Shown piece by piece: positions 6,194-14,520 of a stretch of 15,891 bases of DNA. The stretch lies in NCBI GenBank assembly GCA_964594665.1, contig CAZQNY010000071.1:1-15891 (forward strand), read 5' to 3'. The position numbers and the translations under genes are program-made. The stretch comes from BM520 sp964594665. Lineage in GTDB: Bacteria; Bacteroidota; Bacteroidia; Bacteroidales; BM520. Below the pieces are notes generated by a model. It was not told where the DNA came from. It was given only the letters and a program-made list of their open reading frames with translations, and made no database searches. How positions within the stretch are numbered: the first letter of the stretch is position 1; the number at the start of each line of letters is the position of its first letter.

Positions 6194-7678
6194 ATGAACA
6201 CCTTGCCGATATACGCCGGGATAATACTACTTATTATGGGATTTTTTACCGCTCCAGGGACCCAAGCGCAGGAAGACGGGTGCAACAGGCATGCCGTAGC
6301 TGCAGGAAGGTTCTACAGTGCCGATCAAAATGTTTTAAAACAGGATTTGCTGCAATGTTTTTCTGCAGCAGAAGGTATCCGGAAGGAAAATATCAGGGCA
6401 CTGATTGTTCCCCATGCCGGTTATGTTTTCTCCGGAGAAACCGCTGCCAGAGCCTATGCATGCATAGATCCCGCAAAACCTCCTCAGCGGATTTTTATTC
6501 TTGCCAGCAGTCACCATACCACACACGCAGGAGCATCAATTTACACTCCGGGGAATTATGCAACGCCATTGGGACCAGTGCCTGCAGACCAGGAGGTTAT
6601 CAAAAAATTAATGTCCTCAGAATCACTTTTCACCTACCTGCCCGAGGCGCATCGTCAGGAGCACTCTCTTGAGGTTCAGCTACCCTTTTTGCAATATATT
6701 TTCGGGGATAATATTCCACCTGTGGTACCCATTGTGGTCACCACACAAAGTCTCAGCGACTGTAAGCTGCTGGCAGAGGCCTTAAGTCCATGGTTCGATG
6801 AAGACAATCTCTTTGTCATAAGCAGTGATTTCAGTCATTACCCCGGCTGGGCTGATGCCAACAGGGTTGATGGGGAGACGGCTGAGAGCATTCTTACCAA
6901 TAATCCGGAACAGTTTCTGGCGACACTCAGCGGACATGCCAGGGAAAACGTTCCTGAACTGGCCACCTCAGCATGCGGATGGACATCCATACTCACGCTG
7001 CTATACCTCTCCACAGGAAACCATAACCTGCAATATGATCACCTGGCGTACACCAACTCCGGCGATCATCCAAAGTATGGTGACAAACGGCAGGTTGTGG
7101 GTTACCATGCCATTGTACTTAAAGAAGGTACAAAAGACGAAAGCTTCTCCCTTACAGCGGCAGAAGAAGAGGACTTGCTTGCATATGCCCGCAACACTAT
7201 CGCCATGGCATTTTCCAACAAAAAGGCTACGGCCCCTGACCACAAGATATTTGATACGCCCTGTGGTGCCTTTGTAACCCTAAAAAAGGACGGAAGACTT
7301 CGTGGTTGCATTGGCCGGTTTGGCGGCAGAGAAGCGCTGCACCAGGTCGTCAGGGAGATGGCACTGGCAGCAGCCTTTAACGACAACCGGTTTACACCCT
7401 TAAAAGAAGAGGAATTGGAAGATATTGATATTGAAATCAGTATTCTAACACCCTTGCAAAAGATCTCATCTCCGGAGGAATTTATTCCCGGAAAGCACGG
7501 TATTTACATAAAAAATGGTTACCAGTCAGGCACATTTTTACCACAGGTAGCCACAGAAACCGGCTGGGGGCGGGAGGAGATGCTGCGCCATTGCAGCCAT
7601 GACAAGGCAGGACTGGAATATGACGGGTGGAAAGAAGCGGAACTCTTCACTTACGAGGCCATTATCATTGAGGAATAA
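6194..7678 (+). CDS. AmmeMemoRadiSam protein B-A fusion (MEMO1-like plus AMMECR1-like) with a signal peptide
   Basis: 494 residues from ATG 6194. An in-frame TTG at 6158 lies in the terminator's T-tract and before the promoter -7 box, so it is rejected. Residues 1-25 form a signal peptide (MNTLPIYAGIILLIMGFF...GTQA, cut before Q26). Residues about 31-310 are MEMO1-like: GRFYSAD, PHAGYVFSG with H74, LASSHHTTHAG with H107/H108, SDFSHY and SACGW; these correspond to the family's metal-binding His, His and Cys. Residues about 320-494 are AMMECR1-like, with the hallmark LRGCIGRFGG and then FNDNRF and DIDIEISILTPL. Proteins A and B are usually encoded with a radical SAM protein; none is in this window. 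The biochemical role of the trio is not settled in my knowledge; MEMO-type proteins bind iron or copper. Export is the odd feature, since homologs are normally considered cytoplasmic. The gene converges on the nuclease gene with 13 bases between stops and no visible terminator. Confidence 0.87.
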   Translation: MNTLPIYAGIILLIMGFFTAPGTQAQEDGCNRHAVAAGRFYSADQNVLKQDLLQCFSAAEGIRKENIRALIVPHAGYVFSGETAARAYACIDPAKPPQRIFILASSHHTTHAGASIYTPGNYATPLGPVPADQEVIKKLMSSESLFTYLPEAHRQEHSLEVQLPFLQYIFGDNIPPVVPIVVTTQSLSDCKLLAEALSPWFDEDNLFVISSDFSHYPGWADANRVDGETAESILTNNPEQFLATLSGHARENVPELATSACGWTSILTLLYLSTGNHNLQYDHLAYTNSGDHPKYGDKRQVVGYHAIVLKEGTKDESFSLTAAEEEDLLAYARNTIAMAFSNKKATAPDHKIFDTPCGAFVTLKKDGRLRGCIGRFGGREALHQVVREMALAAAFNDNRFTPLKEEELEDIDIEISILTPLQKISSPEEFIPGKHGIYIKNGYQSGTFLPQVATETGWGREEMLRHCSHDKAGLEYDGWKEAELFTYEAIIIEE

Positions 7679-7691
7679 TTCCCAATAGGCC

Positions 7692-10526
7692 TTACAATGT
7701 ATCGCGCTGGCACAAGCGGCCGGCAAACGGGCAATATGAGCAATTCTTTATGTCAGTAGTTTTTGTAAAAGGCTCATCGTCATCCAACATTTCTACGATA
7801 ACCTCATCCAGAAAGGCAGAAAAAGTCTCCATCAGGCTTAAGGCATCAGTAACATCCGGGAAAGAGAGCATTTTCAATGGGTCGGAAGCCAGCTTCAACG
7901 CCCAGGCACCGGCATTTGGCACCTGCGTTTCCTTACGGGAATAAAAATACAACCAGCTATACATCATCAGCTGAAAATCGATGTTATTATTCATGGTAAT
8001 AGAAGACAGCACCGCCAGCAGATCAGCCTTTTTCGATTTTACATTATCAACACGACCCGTTTTATAGTCTATAACCACCGTAACACCGTTACATTTTTCA
8101 ATTCTGTCGGCCGTACCTTTAAAAAGCACACTAACAGTTTTGTCATTGGGAAGTGCTATTTCACGGTTGACAATTAATTTTTCCTCCAGGTGGGTAACAA
8201 TAATCTCATTACCATCGCTGATACGTTTCCGTTCAAACCTCAGCGCACGACGAACGAAGGTAAGAGCTGCATTAAAAGCGAGCATATTTTTGCCATGGTC
8301 AACAGCATTTACAGCATACTCTGTGTCAAAAGCCTTGCGCAAAACCGTTTCACAATCTTTTAGCATATGATCCAAATCCTGAGCCACAAGAATCTTATTC
8401 AACAAAGGTTTATAAAGTTCTTCCAGGGTTTTATGCACGGTGAGACCAAATGTTCGATGATCTACAGACTCCTCTACTTCATCGTGTTCCTTTACGTTCA
8501 TTACATGGTGTAGAGCGAATTTCAGGGGGCAGTTGCGATAGGTATTCAGCGTTGTAGGTGCCAGGCCCCGTTCAAAAAGAGCAGAAAGATCGTGTAGTAT
8601 CTCCGGTGATTTTGAAATATCCTTTAAGGGCTCTCCCACTTCCGGAATCTCACTATCCTGAAGGTCGTATGTTTTTATTGTTATTTGAGGATTATAGCGT
8701 GGCAATTCCTGTTGTAGCTGAAGCAGAAAACGGGAGGGTTCACCTTTTCCCATCTGTTCGGCACTGGTATCATAGAGGCAGTAAATATTTTCCGCATTTT
8801 GCAGTAACCGATAAAAGTGATAGGCAAAAACGGCTTGCTTTTCATGATACCCGGGAATACCAAAATGGCGTTTCAGATCATAGGGAATCAGTGATTTATA
8901 GCTCTTTGCCGCCGGAAGCAGTCCTTCATTTACTGAAAGCAATATAACATTTTTAAAATCCAGGGTCCTGGTTTCGAGCATACCCATAACCTGCAATCCT
9001 GACAGTGGTTCACCAACAAAAGGCACCTTCACATCCTGCATCATCCGTTGTGCTACAACTTTCAATATCCGGATATTCTCCACATCAGGAAATTCATCTA
9101 CCAGATCGGAAAGTTTATTTAAAAAGGCTATTGCCTGGCAAACAAATTCGTAATCAAGCTTTTGCTCTCCTGTTGCCATACTTTTACTGACCATTACATC
9201 ATGGATCGATAAAAACACCCTTTTAAGCCTTTCCATAACCTGTTGTGGCGATGACGGCACAGCTCCCGGCAAAGAGATCAAAGCCTCCGACAGGTCTACA
9301 TCGAGAGCCATTAAATCCTCTACAGAGTACATAACCTGATTTTTTGTTCTGATAGCAATTATAAGTTTTTGCATCGCCAGAACAGAAAAGCCAGGAACAA
9401 ACTGCATGTAGGGATGATTAAAAACCTGTATCAGGAAACGATGAAAATAGGTTTTACGACCATAAGTCTGGCTGTTATATTCAGCATTTGCATAGAGTTC
9501 CAGAAAAGCAGAGATAAAATCAGCGGCAGCACAATCGGTAAAGCGATAACCCATGGTAACATTGTAAGCTCCAATACTCTCCGGCACAGCACTAATAACC
9601 GGAATCAGCAAATTCTCATCAACAAGCACCAGGGCACTGTCGTCGGCATTTTCAGTTATCTGCAGTTGTTGCAGTAGTTGGGTTACTGATTTTGCCATTG
9701 TTATTTTTCCTGCCGACCGAACGATGCTGATGTTCTTTTTGCTCTTAAAGCCATTGGAAACATAAGAAAATTCCCCGGGTTTGTACTTCTTTTGCAGCTC
9801 CCTGAGAAACATGCCTGCTTCCTGCCGGGGGTCATTAAGGTAGTATTCATCAGCATCAAAAACAGATTCAGCGAGATCATTCTTTTCCAAATAAGAAATA
9901 ATATTTTTTTCAGATGCAGAAAGCGCATTAAAACCGGCAAAAATAATTCTCTGCCACGGCATTTCTTTTGCCAGAGAATCAATATTCTCTGAGACATGCC
10001 GAAAAGCATTTCCCTGCCAGGCCTGATTCTTTTTACCAAGATGTTCCTTTAATGCGTAATAGTATTTTTTTAATGAAGCATAGAAATACAAATAATTTCG
10101 CTCCATATCAGTTAATTCTTCTCCGGGGTGCCATTTTTCAATGGCTTTTACCTCACTAAGATTATCAAACAATGCATCAACATCAACTTCATACAGGTCA
10201 ATTTCATTAAAATCGCTTAGAATTATATGCCCCCAATGGATAAATTCATCGATAGTACGGTTTTGTGACTCCAGTTTTTTGCGCACCTGAAAGAGTTCAA
10301 AGAGCAATGAAAACGACGACAAAATATTCTTTCCTGAAACGCGGGCGATAAAATCCTCCATCCCGAACACTTCGGGCATCCAAACAGGTTTATCAATAGC
10401 TTTTTCCAATGCATGTTTTAAAAATACACGGGCGCGGCGGTTGGGCAACACCACACACACCGACTCCATGTTGCCGGAGTATTCATTGATAAGTTTATGA
10501 ACCAGGTTTTCAAGGAATGTTGACAT
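7692..10526 (-). CDS. AddB-like PD-(D/E)XK nuclease with Fe-S cysteines (recombination/repair)
   Basis: 944 residues. The N-terminus (VCVVLPNRRARVFLKHAL) resembles the inactivated helicase domain of AddB-type proteins and lacks a Walker A motif. The middle contains helicase-like remnants (VMGMLETRTLDFKNVILLSVNEG). The C-terminal third is a RecB-family nuclease: TYRNCPLKF with C666, FGLTVHKTLEELY, VVIDYKTGRV with D820 and K822, FQLMMYSWLY, and a final CSYCPFAGRLC (C929, C932, C939). The four cysteines match the [4Fe-4S] clamp of AddB nucleases. It would work with an AddA/UvrD-like helicase-nuclease in double-strand break resection; that partner is not in the window. It starts 8 bases after the stop of the nucleotidyltransferase, so the two are probably co-transcribed although their functions look unrelated. 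Confidence 0.88.
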   Translation of the reverse strand: MSTFLENLVHKLINEYSGNMESVCVVLPNRRARVFLKHALEKAIDKPVWMPEVFGMEDFIARVSGKNILSSFSLLFELFQVRKKLESQNRTIDEFIHWGHIILSDFNEIDLYEVDVDALFDNLSEVKAIEKWHPGEELTDMERNYLYFYASLKKYYYALKEHLGKKNQAWQGNAFRHVSENIDSLAKEMPWQRIIFAGFNALSASEKNIISYLEKNDLAESVFDADEYYLNDPRQEAGMFLRELQKKYKPGEFSYVSNGFKSKKNISIVRSAGKITMAKSVTQLLQQLQITENADDSALVLVDENLLIPVISAVPESIGAYNVTMGYRFTDCAAADFISAFLELYANAEYNSQTYGRKTYFHRFLIQVFNHPYMQFVPGFSVLAMQKLIIAIRTKNQVMYSVEDLMALDVDLSEALISLPGAVPSSPQQVMERLKRVFLSIHDVMVSKSMATGEQKLDYEFVCQAIAFLNKLSDLVDEFPDVENIRILKVVAQRMMQDVKVPFVGEPLSGLQVMGMLETRTLDFKNVILLSVNEGLLPAAKSYKSLIPYDLKRHFGIPGYHEKQAVFAYHFYRLLQNAENIYCLYDTSAEQMGKGEPSRFLLQLQQELPRYNPQITIKTYDLQDSEIPEVGEPLKDISKSPEILHDLSALFERGLAPTTLNTYRNCPLKFALHHVMNVKEHDEVEESVDHRTFGLTVHKTLEELYKPLLNKILVAQDLDHMLKDCETVLRKAFDTEYAVNAVDHGKNMLAFNAALTFVRRALRFERKRISDGNEIIVTHLEEKLIVNREIALPNDKTVSVLFKGTADRIEKCNGVTVVIDYKTGRVDNVKSKKADLLAVLSSITMNNNIDFQLMMYSWLYFYSRKETQVPNAGAWALKLASDPLKMLSFPDVTDALSLMETFSAFLDEVIVEMLDDDEPFTKTTDIKNCSYCPFAGRLCQRDTL

Positions 10527-10534
10527 GAGGGCTG

Positions 10535-11266
10535 TTATTTTATATTATAAAGATATTTTTCTGCACTTTTGAGATGTTCCGGTTTACCCATATCAATCCA
10601 GTACGCATACGGCATCCGTAAACCTTTAATTTTTAAAGCCTTGCAGTTTCGTATATATTGAGGTATAACGGGAAATTTCTTTTCTCCGGCAGGCTTCAGG
10701 ACATGCGCAATTCCGGGATTCACAACATGCAGCCCACCGAAAGCATAGGGAATAAGGCCCTCTGACTGATCATGCAGAATCTGCTCACCGGTACTTCGGT
10801 TTTCCCATCCGCGGAGGTACATTTGAGCATCAAAAAGCAAATACCTGCTGGTCTCCCTTTTCTGAACCAATAACGATATATCATTATTTTCCTGAATATG
10901 CTGATCATAAAATGCTTTTAAATCCAGGTCTGTGAGAATATCCACATTATGAACCAAAAAGGGCTGATCACCTTCGAACAGTGATGCTGCTTTTACCAGT
11001 CCGCCACCGGTATTGAGTAATTGACCTTTTTCATCTGAAATACGTATATCCACATCAAAATTATTATGCTTTCGCAGATAATCTTCAATCATAGCAGCAC
11101 GGTGATGCACATTCACGACAAATTCCGTAAATCCGGCATCTTTAAGCTTGTTTATCAGGTGAAAGAGCATGGGTTTCCCTGCGATTTCCACAAGGGCTTT
11201 AGGTTTTTCACTGGTAAGTATTCCAAGGCGGGTTCCTTTTCCTGCGGCAGGGATAAAGACCTTCAT
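10535..11266 (-). CDS. murU: MurU-like sugar-1-phosphate nucleotidyltransferase
   Basis: 243 residues with the N-terminal nucleotide-binding signature PAAGKGTRLGILTSEKPKAL, in the form G-K-G-T-R-L then KPKAL, typical of NTP_transferase proteins. FLVHNVDILTDLD supplies the metal-binding Asp, and TGGGLVKA and YWIDMGKPEHL near the C-terminus match N-acetylmuramate-1-phosphate uridylyltransferases. It would convert MurNAc-1-phosphate plus UTP to UDP-MurNAc in the cytoplasm, by-passing de novo synthesis. The kinase encoded just upstream on the same strand would provide its substrate, and this pairing is the main reason for the murU name. Related mannose- or glucose-1-phosphate transferases are the alternative. 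A TACCTTTG -7 box lies just upstream, so it may also have its own start point. Confidence 0.8.
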   Translation of the reverse strand: MKVFIPAAGKGTRLGILTSEKPKALVEIAGKPMLFHLINKLKDAGFTEFVVNVHHRAAMIEDYLRKHNNFDVDIRISDEKGQLLNTGGGLVKAASLFEGDQPFLVHNVDILTDLDLKAFYDQHIQENNDISLLVQKRETSRYLLFDAQMYLRGWENRSTGEQILHDQSEGLIPYAFGGLHVVNPGIAHVLKPAGEKKFPVIPQYIRNCKALKIKGLRMPYAYWIDMGKPEHLKSAEKYLYNIK

Positions 11267-11284
11267 AGTTTTTCTGTTTAGCTA

Positions 11285-11292
11285 CAAAGGTA
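11285..11292 (-). promoter_or_regulatory. Possible -7 element (TACCTTTG) for the murU-nuclease pair
   Basis: Read on the - strand this is an exact TAnnTTTG match, 18 bases before the start codon at 11266. The -33 position about 20 bases upstream reads TTT rather than TTG. It would give a leader of roughly 10-15 bases. Confidence 0.45.
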
Positions 11293-11322
11293 CGAATTCA
11301 CATTAGGATGATAAAGGAAAAA

Positions 11323-11448
11323 TTAAAGTTTTTCCGGTTTGCAAAGGTGTTTCTTTTTATCCGCTTCGAGGGTACATTTTTTACAACGGAACTCAGGGTT
11401 TTTCACCTTCCGTTGTTTTTTATCCCGTTTACACATCTCTTTACTCAT
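11323..11448 (-). CDS. Small 41-residue Lys-rich protein with four cysteines (possible zinc ribbon)
   Basis: An intact short frame starting ATG AGT AAA GAG ATG TGT and ending CTT TAA. The product is rich in Lys (14 of 41) and has Cys at positions 6, 22, 25 and 36, arranged as MCKRDKKQ, FRCKKCTLEA and HLCKPEKL. H34 is also nearby. The CxxC plus two outer Cys could bind one zinc ion, and the basic charge suggests binding to RNA or DNA. I recall similar short Cys/Lys-rich hypothetical proteins in Bacteroidota, but I know of no function. It lies between the AmgK-RapZ kinase (39 bases upstream) and the murU-like gene (56 bases downstream), on the same strand, so it is probably co-transcribed. A second in-frame ATG at codon 5 could be the real start. 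Confidence 0.65.
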   Translation of the reverse strand: MSKEMCKRDKKQRKVKNPEFRCKKCTLEADKKKHLCKPEKL

Positions 11449-11487
11449 AACAGATACCATTCTCAGAGCAATAACAAGGGAGAATAA

Positions 11488-12897
11488 TTATTGTTCCCTG
11501 TGAGTGAGGATTATTTCCACGTTGTAGCGGGAATCAATAATGGCGCTGAGTTGTTCGGCGCAATATACCGACCGGTGCTGTCCTCCGGTGCATCCGAATC
11601 CTGCGGAGAGATCAGAGAAGCCACGATCCAGATAGTTATCAACGGCACTGCAAACCATTGCTGATGCGTGTTGAACAAATTCCTCCACCTGCGGATACTG
11701 CTGCAGGTAGTCGATAACAGGTTTATCCATACCGGTAAGATGTTTGTATTGCTGGAGTCTTCCCGGGTTTGGCAATGCCCGGCAGTCGAATACAAAACCG
11801 CCCCCGTTCAAACCCGGGTCGTCGGGATAACCTTTTTTGTAGCTGAAGCTGGAGAGGTGTATACGAAGCTTGCCGTGATGCCCTGCATGGCTAAAACGGG
11901 GCATCGCGCACAATCTTTCTGCCAACGACCGCAAATGTGGCAAGCCCTTCCACAGCGCAGTATCACCAAGCAACGACCGAAGGTTATCCATCGCCGGCGG
12001 AATACTTTTGATAAAGTGAAGCTTCTTTTCTGTCATCCCGCGGAAGCCATATGCACCCAGCACCTGAAGAGTACGCAACAAAGCAACATTGCTCAGCCCC
12101 TTACGAAACGCTTCGTCGCTCTGACCCAGCTCACCCTCATTGACAGAGATATAATATTCCACAAGCTCCTCCCTGACCTTTTGGGGTATTGCTGCCCGCG
12201 CCTGCCATAGCAGCGACACCACATCGTATGCCCGGGGTCCGCGGCGACCGCCCTGATAATCAATATAACGCAAGCCACGGGGGGCAATCATTATGTTACG
12301 TGACTGAAAATCGCGGAACATAAAAAAATCCGAAGGCAGAGAGATGCAACGCTGAGCCAGGGTTTCGAACTCATTTTCCAGAAGATCCTCAGAGAAAACA
12401 ATCCCTAAAGGCTTCAGAAAACAATACTTGAAATAATTCAGATCCCACATCACCGTGCGAATATCAAAGGATGGTGAAGCAAATGCAACGCTATAATCAA
12501 GCCCGAGGTGGCCTTCCGTTTGAAAACGTGACAAATCACAGAGTGCACGTTTAAGAAAAATTACCGCATTGGAATCAACTGCAAATTCCTTCTCATTCAA
12601 AAGGATGTCAAAAAGGGCATCATCGCCAAGATCTTCCAGCAGGTAGCACATCTGATCATCACTGACAGCATAAAGGGCAGGAACAGGAAGGCCCTGTTGG
12701 GAAAAATGGCGTGTATAGGTCAGGAAAGCCCTGTTTTCTGTTTCATCCGTTCCGACAACACCTATTGCAGATTGTGTTTTTCCGGTAAGACGAAAATAAC
12801 TCCTGTCAGATCCGGCTCCCGGCAGAGGATGAATATTTTCCGGAAGAATACCAAAATAATTCCGGAACAGCGATGTCAACGATTCTTTATTCTTCAT
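11488..12897 (-). CDS. amgK: AmgK-type sugar kinase fused to a RapZ C-terminal domain
   Basis: 469 residues from ATG 12897; an in-frame ATG at 12927 lies inside the terminator hairpin of the upstream gene and is rejected. Residues about 1-330 are an aminoglycoside phosphotransferase-fold kinase: GAGSDRSYFRL (nucleotide loop), YLLEDLGDDALFD, the catalytic FRDFQSRNIM and the metal site YIDYQGGRRGPRAYDVVSLL, which is characteristic of anomeric MurNAc/GlcNAc kinases (AmgK). Residues about 345-469 match the RapZ C-terminal domain: RIHLSSFSYKKGYPDD, VFDCRALPNPGR and FGCTGGQHRSVYCAEQL. In E. coli, RapZ uses this domain to bind glucosamine-6-phosphate and the sRNA GlmZ; the RapZ N-terminal NTPase is absent here and the kinase takes its place. 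Inferred role: first step of peptidoglycan sugar salvage, with the RapZ part sensing amino-sugar phosphate. No exact -7 box was found upstream; ATATTTTG at about 12940 is a near miss, so expression may depend on readthrough. Confidence 0.85.
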   Translation of the reverse strand: MKNKESLTSLFRNYFGILPENIHPLPGAGSDRSYFRLTGKTQSAIGVVGTDETENRAFLTYTRHFSQQGLPVPALYAVSDDQMCYLLEDLGDDALFDILLNEKEFAVDSNAVIFLKRALCDLSRFQTEGHLGLDYSVAFASPSFDIRTVMWDLNYFKYCFLKPLGIVFSEDLLENEFETLAQRCISLPSDFFMFRDFQSRNIMIAPRGLRYIDYQGGRRGPRAYDVVSLLWQARAAIPQKVREELVEYYISVNEGELGQSDEAFRKGLSNVALLRTLQVLGAYGFRGMTEKKLHFIKSIPPAMDNLRSLLGDTALWKGLPHLRSLAERLCAMPRFSHAGHHGKLRIHLSSFSYKKGYPDDPGLNGGGFVFDCRALPNPGRLQQYKHLTGMDKPVIDYLQQYPQVEEFVQHASAMVCSAVDNYLDRGFSDLSAGFGCTGGQHRSVYCAEQLSAIIDSRYNVEIILTHREQ

Positions 12898-12937
12898 AAA
12901 AATAAAAACGGCATACAGCATCAGCACTGCATGCCGT
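12898..12937 (-). terminator. Rho-independent terminator after citF
   Basis: On the - strand ACGGCATGCAG (12937-12927) pairs with CTGTATGCCGT (12918-12908): 11 bp with one G-U, around an 8-base loop, followed by TTTTTATTTTT. On the + strand the same pair would be an A-C mismatch, so the hairpin favours the - strand transcript. The T-tract directly touches the ATG of the kinase gene. Confidence 0.88.
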
Positions 12938-12957
12938 CAAAATATCAGTTAAACGTT

Positions 12958-14520
12958 CTAAGATTTCACTTTATATACTGCATCAATGATGGTTCCGTCG
13001 ACCCATTTAATAACAGCAACGATTTCATCGTCGAGTTCAGGTTTATCGGGAACACCACAGATTGCTTCCGCTTCAGCCTTAAGCTCCTCAATTGTTTTGA
13101 GTGGCAATCCGGCGGCCTCTATTTTTTCGATAAGGTCGGTACGTTTTGGATTCACCGCGATACCTCTTTCCGTAACCACTACATCGACCATTGATCCGGG
13201 ACCTGTAATTGTTGTTACGGCATCCTTTATAACGGGCATTCTGTCGCGGAACAACGGCACCGGGAGGATTACGTTTTTGGCATGAAGACAGTTTTGCCAG
13301 CCACCGATACCATGAAGCAGCAGACCATCAGAATGGGTCACCACATTACCATTGAAGTTAACATCCACTTCTGTAGCACCGAGGATCATAATATCCATCA
13401 TGCTGGTAAGGTTCCCTTTCGAGTGGTAGTTATAGGCATTAAACACCGGATAAGGAATATGGTTAGGATTATTTTCGATGGAGTGGATAGCATCAAGGTC
13501 AAAGGCCTGTGCATCGAGGATGTATTCCATGGCACCATCTTCCATCATATTCACCATATAGCCTGTGGAGCCACCAAAACCGAGGCGGCATTTCCAGCCT
13601 TTTTCCTTAAGGATCTGATGGGCATACCATCCAATGGCCAGGGAGGTACCACCGGCACCGGCCTGCATAAAGCAACCGTCGTGGAGCATTCCTGTTACCT
13701 CCATCATTTTGGCTGTTAATTCAGCCAGGTAGAGGCGGTCGGGGCTTTTGGTGATGCGTGTTGTTCCGGAGATAATCTTCTCGGGGATACCAATTTTATC
13801 AACTACAACCACATAATCGACATAGTTGCCATAGAGTTCCATGGGGTAGCAGGGGAAATCGACCAGGTTATCGGTAACAACGATAACTTTCTCTGCGAAC
13901 AGGTGATCGACAAATCCGTAGCCAAGCACGCCGCAGGAAGAGGGTCCTCCGGTACCTTTTGCGTTACCAAATGCGTCGGCAGTAGGAGCCACGAGAACAG
14001 CGATATCAATTTTCACCTCGCCATCCTGGATAGCCTGTACACGGCCACCATGTGAACGGAGCACTGCAGTCCCTTTCATTTTTCCTTCGGAGCAGAACCG
14101 CCCCAGCGGGCCGTTCATACTGCCTTCAATACGGTTAATGGTGCCATCTTCAAGGTAAGGCAACAGATCAGCATTACAGGGAAACGATGCTGAGGGCAGC
14201 CATACAAGATCTTTTACACCATGCTTATGAGCTTCATGAAACACCTCATTGGATACCAGGTCGCCATTACGCAGGTGATGGTGTGTAGAGATGGTCATTC
14301 CATCTTTGATACCACAAAGTTCCAGTGCTTTTGCCAGCGAATCCACAACCTTATTTCCATCATCAGGGTAGTCGATACAGGTAGGGATTGTAGGGGCAAA
14401 TTTTCTTCCTGTGGGGCGATGTTTCCCAACACCTTTAAAAGGCTCCATGGGGATACCGTTCACTTCAGTGGGAACCATACGTCCCACTGCATTTTTAACC
14501 AGCTTATCGTATTTCTTCAT
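12958..14520 (-). CDS. citF: Citrate lyase alpha subunit (citrate CoA-transferase)
   Basis: 520 residues, about the usual CitF length. Recognisable segments are NAVGRMVPTEVNG and GKHRPTGRKFAPTIP near the N-terminus, STHHHLRNGD, GPLGRFCSEGKMKGTAVLRSHGGR (in two parts), APTADAFGNAKGTGGPSSCG, CFMQAGAGGTSLAI, GFGGSTGYMV, DVNFNGNVVTHSDG and VVVTERGIAVNP. The alpha subunit exchanges the acetyl group on the acyl carrier for citrate; the beta subunit then cleaves citryl-ACP to oxaloacetate and acetyl-ACP. Its start codon lies inside the end of the CitD-CitE gene (17-base overlap), implying translational coupling and roughly equal amounts. A strong terminator follows. No citC, citX or citG maturation genes are in the window, and no citrate carrier. 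Confidence 0.95.
   Translation of the reverse strand: MKKYDKLVKNAVGRMVPTEVNGIPMEPFKGVGKHRPTGRKFAPTIPTCIDYPDDGNKVVDSLAKALELCGIKDGMTISTHHHLRNGDLVSNEVFHEAHKHGVKDLVWLPSASFPCNADLLPYLEDGTINRIEGSMNGPLGRFCSEGKMKGTAVLRSHGGRVQAIQDGEVKIDIAVLVAPTADAFGNAKGTGGPSSCGVLGYGFVDHLFAEKVIVVTDNLVDFPCYPMELYGNYVDYVVVVDKIGIPEKIISGTTRITKSPDRLYLAELTAKMMEVTGMLHDGCFMQAGAGGTSLAIGWYAHQILKEKGWKCRLGFGGSTGYMVNMMEDGAMEYILDAQAFDLDAIHSIENNPNHIPYPVFNAYNYHSKGNLTSMMDIMILGATEVDVNFNGNVVTHSDGLLLHGIGGWQNCLHAKNVILPVPLFRDRMPVIKDAVTTITGPGSMVDVVVTERGIAVNPKRTDLIEKIEAAGLPLKTIEELKAEAEAICGVPDKPELDDEIVAVIKWVDGTIIDAVYKVKS

Noticed and set aside
6281..6286. Cys30 of the MEMO-AMMECR1 protein as a lipobox cysteine
   Set aside because: The residues before it (AQEDG) are polar and acidic and do not form a lipobox; a normal signal peptidase site at A25 fits better.
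7672..7682. GGAATAATTCC between the convergent genes as a bidirectional terminator
   Set aside because: The arms are only five bases with a one-base centre and no T-tract follows.
8558..8947. 129-codon open frame on the + strand opposite the nuclease gene
   Set aside because: No domain, no promoter and fully inside a well-supported AddB-like gene.
11668..12210. 180-codon open frame on the + strand opposite the AmgK-RapZ gene
   Set aside because: It is antisense to a gene with clear kinase and RapZ motifs; its product has no recognisable domain and is compositionally odd.
13282..13719. 145-codon open frame on the + strand opposite citF
   Set aside because: It is a mirror of a strongly conserved citF frame; its His/Ile-rich composition reflects the codon pattern of the other strand.
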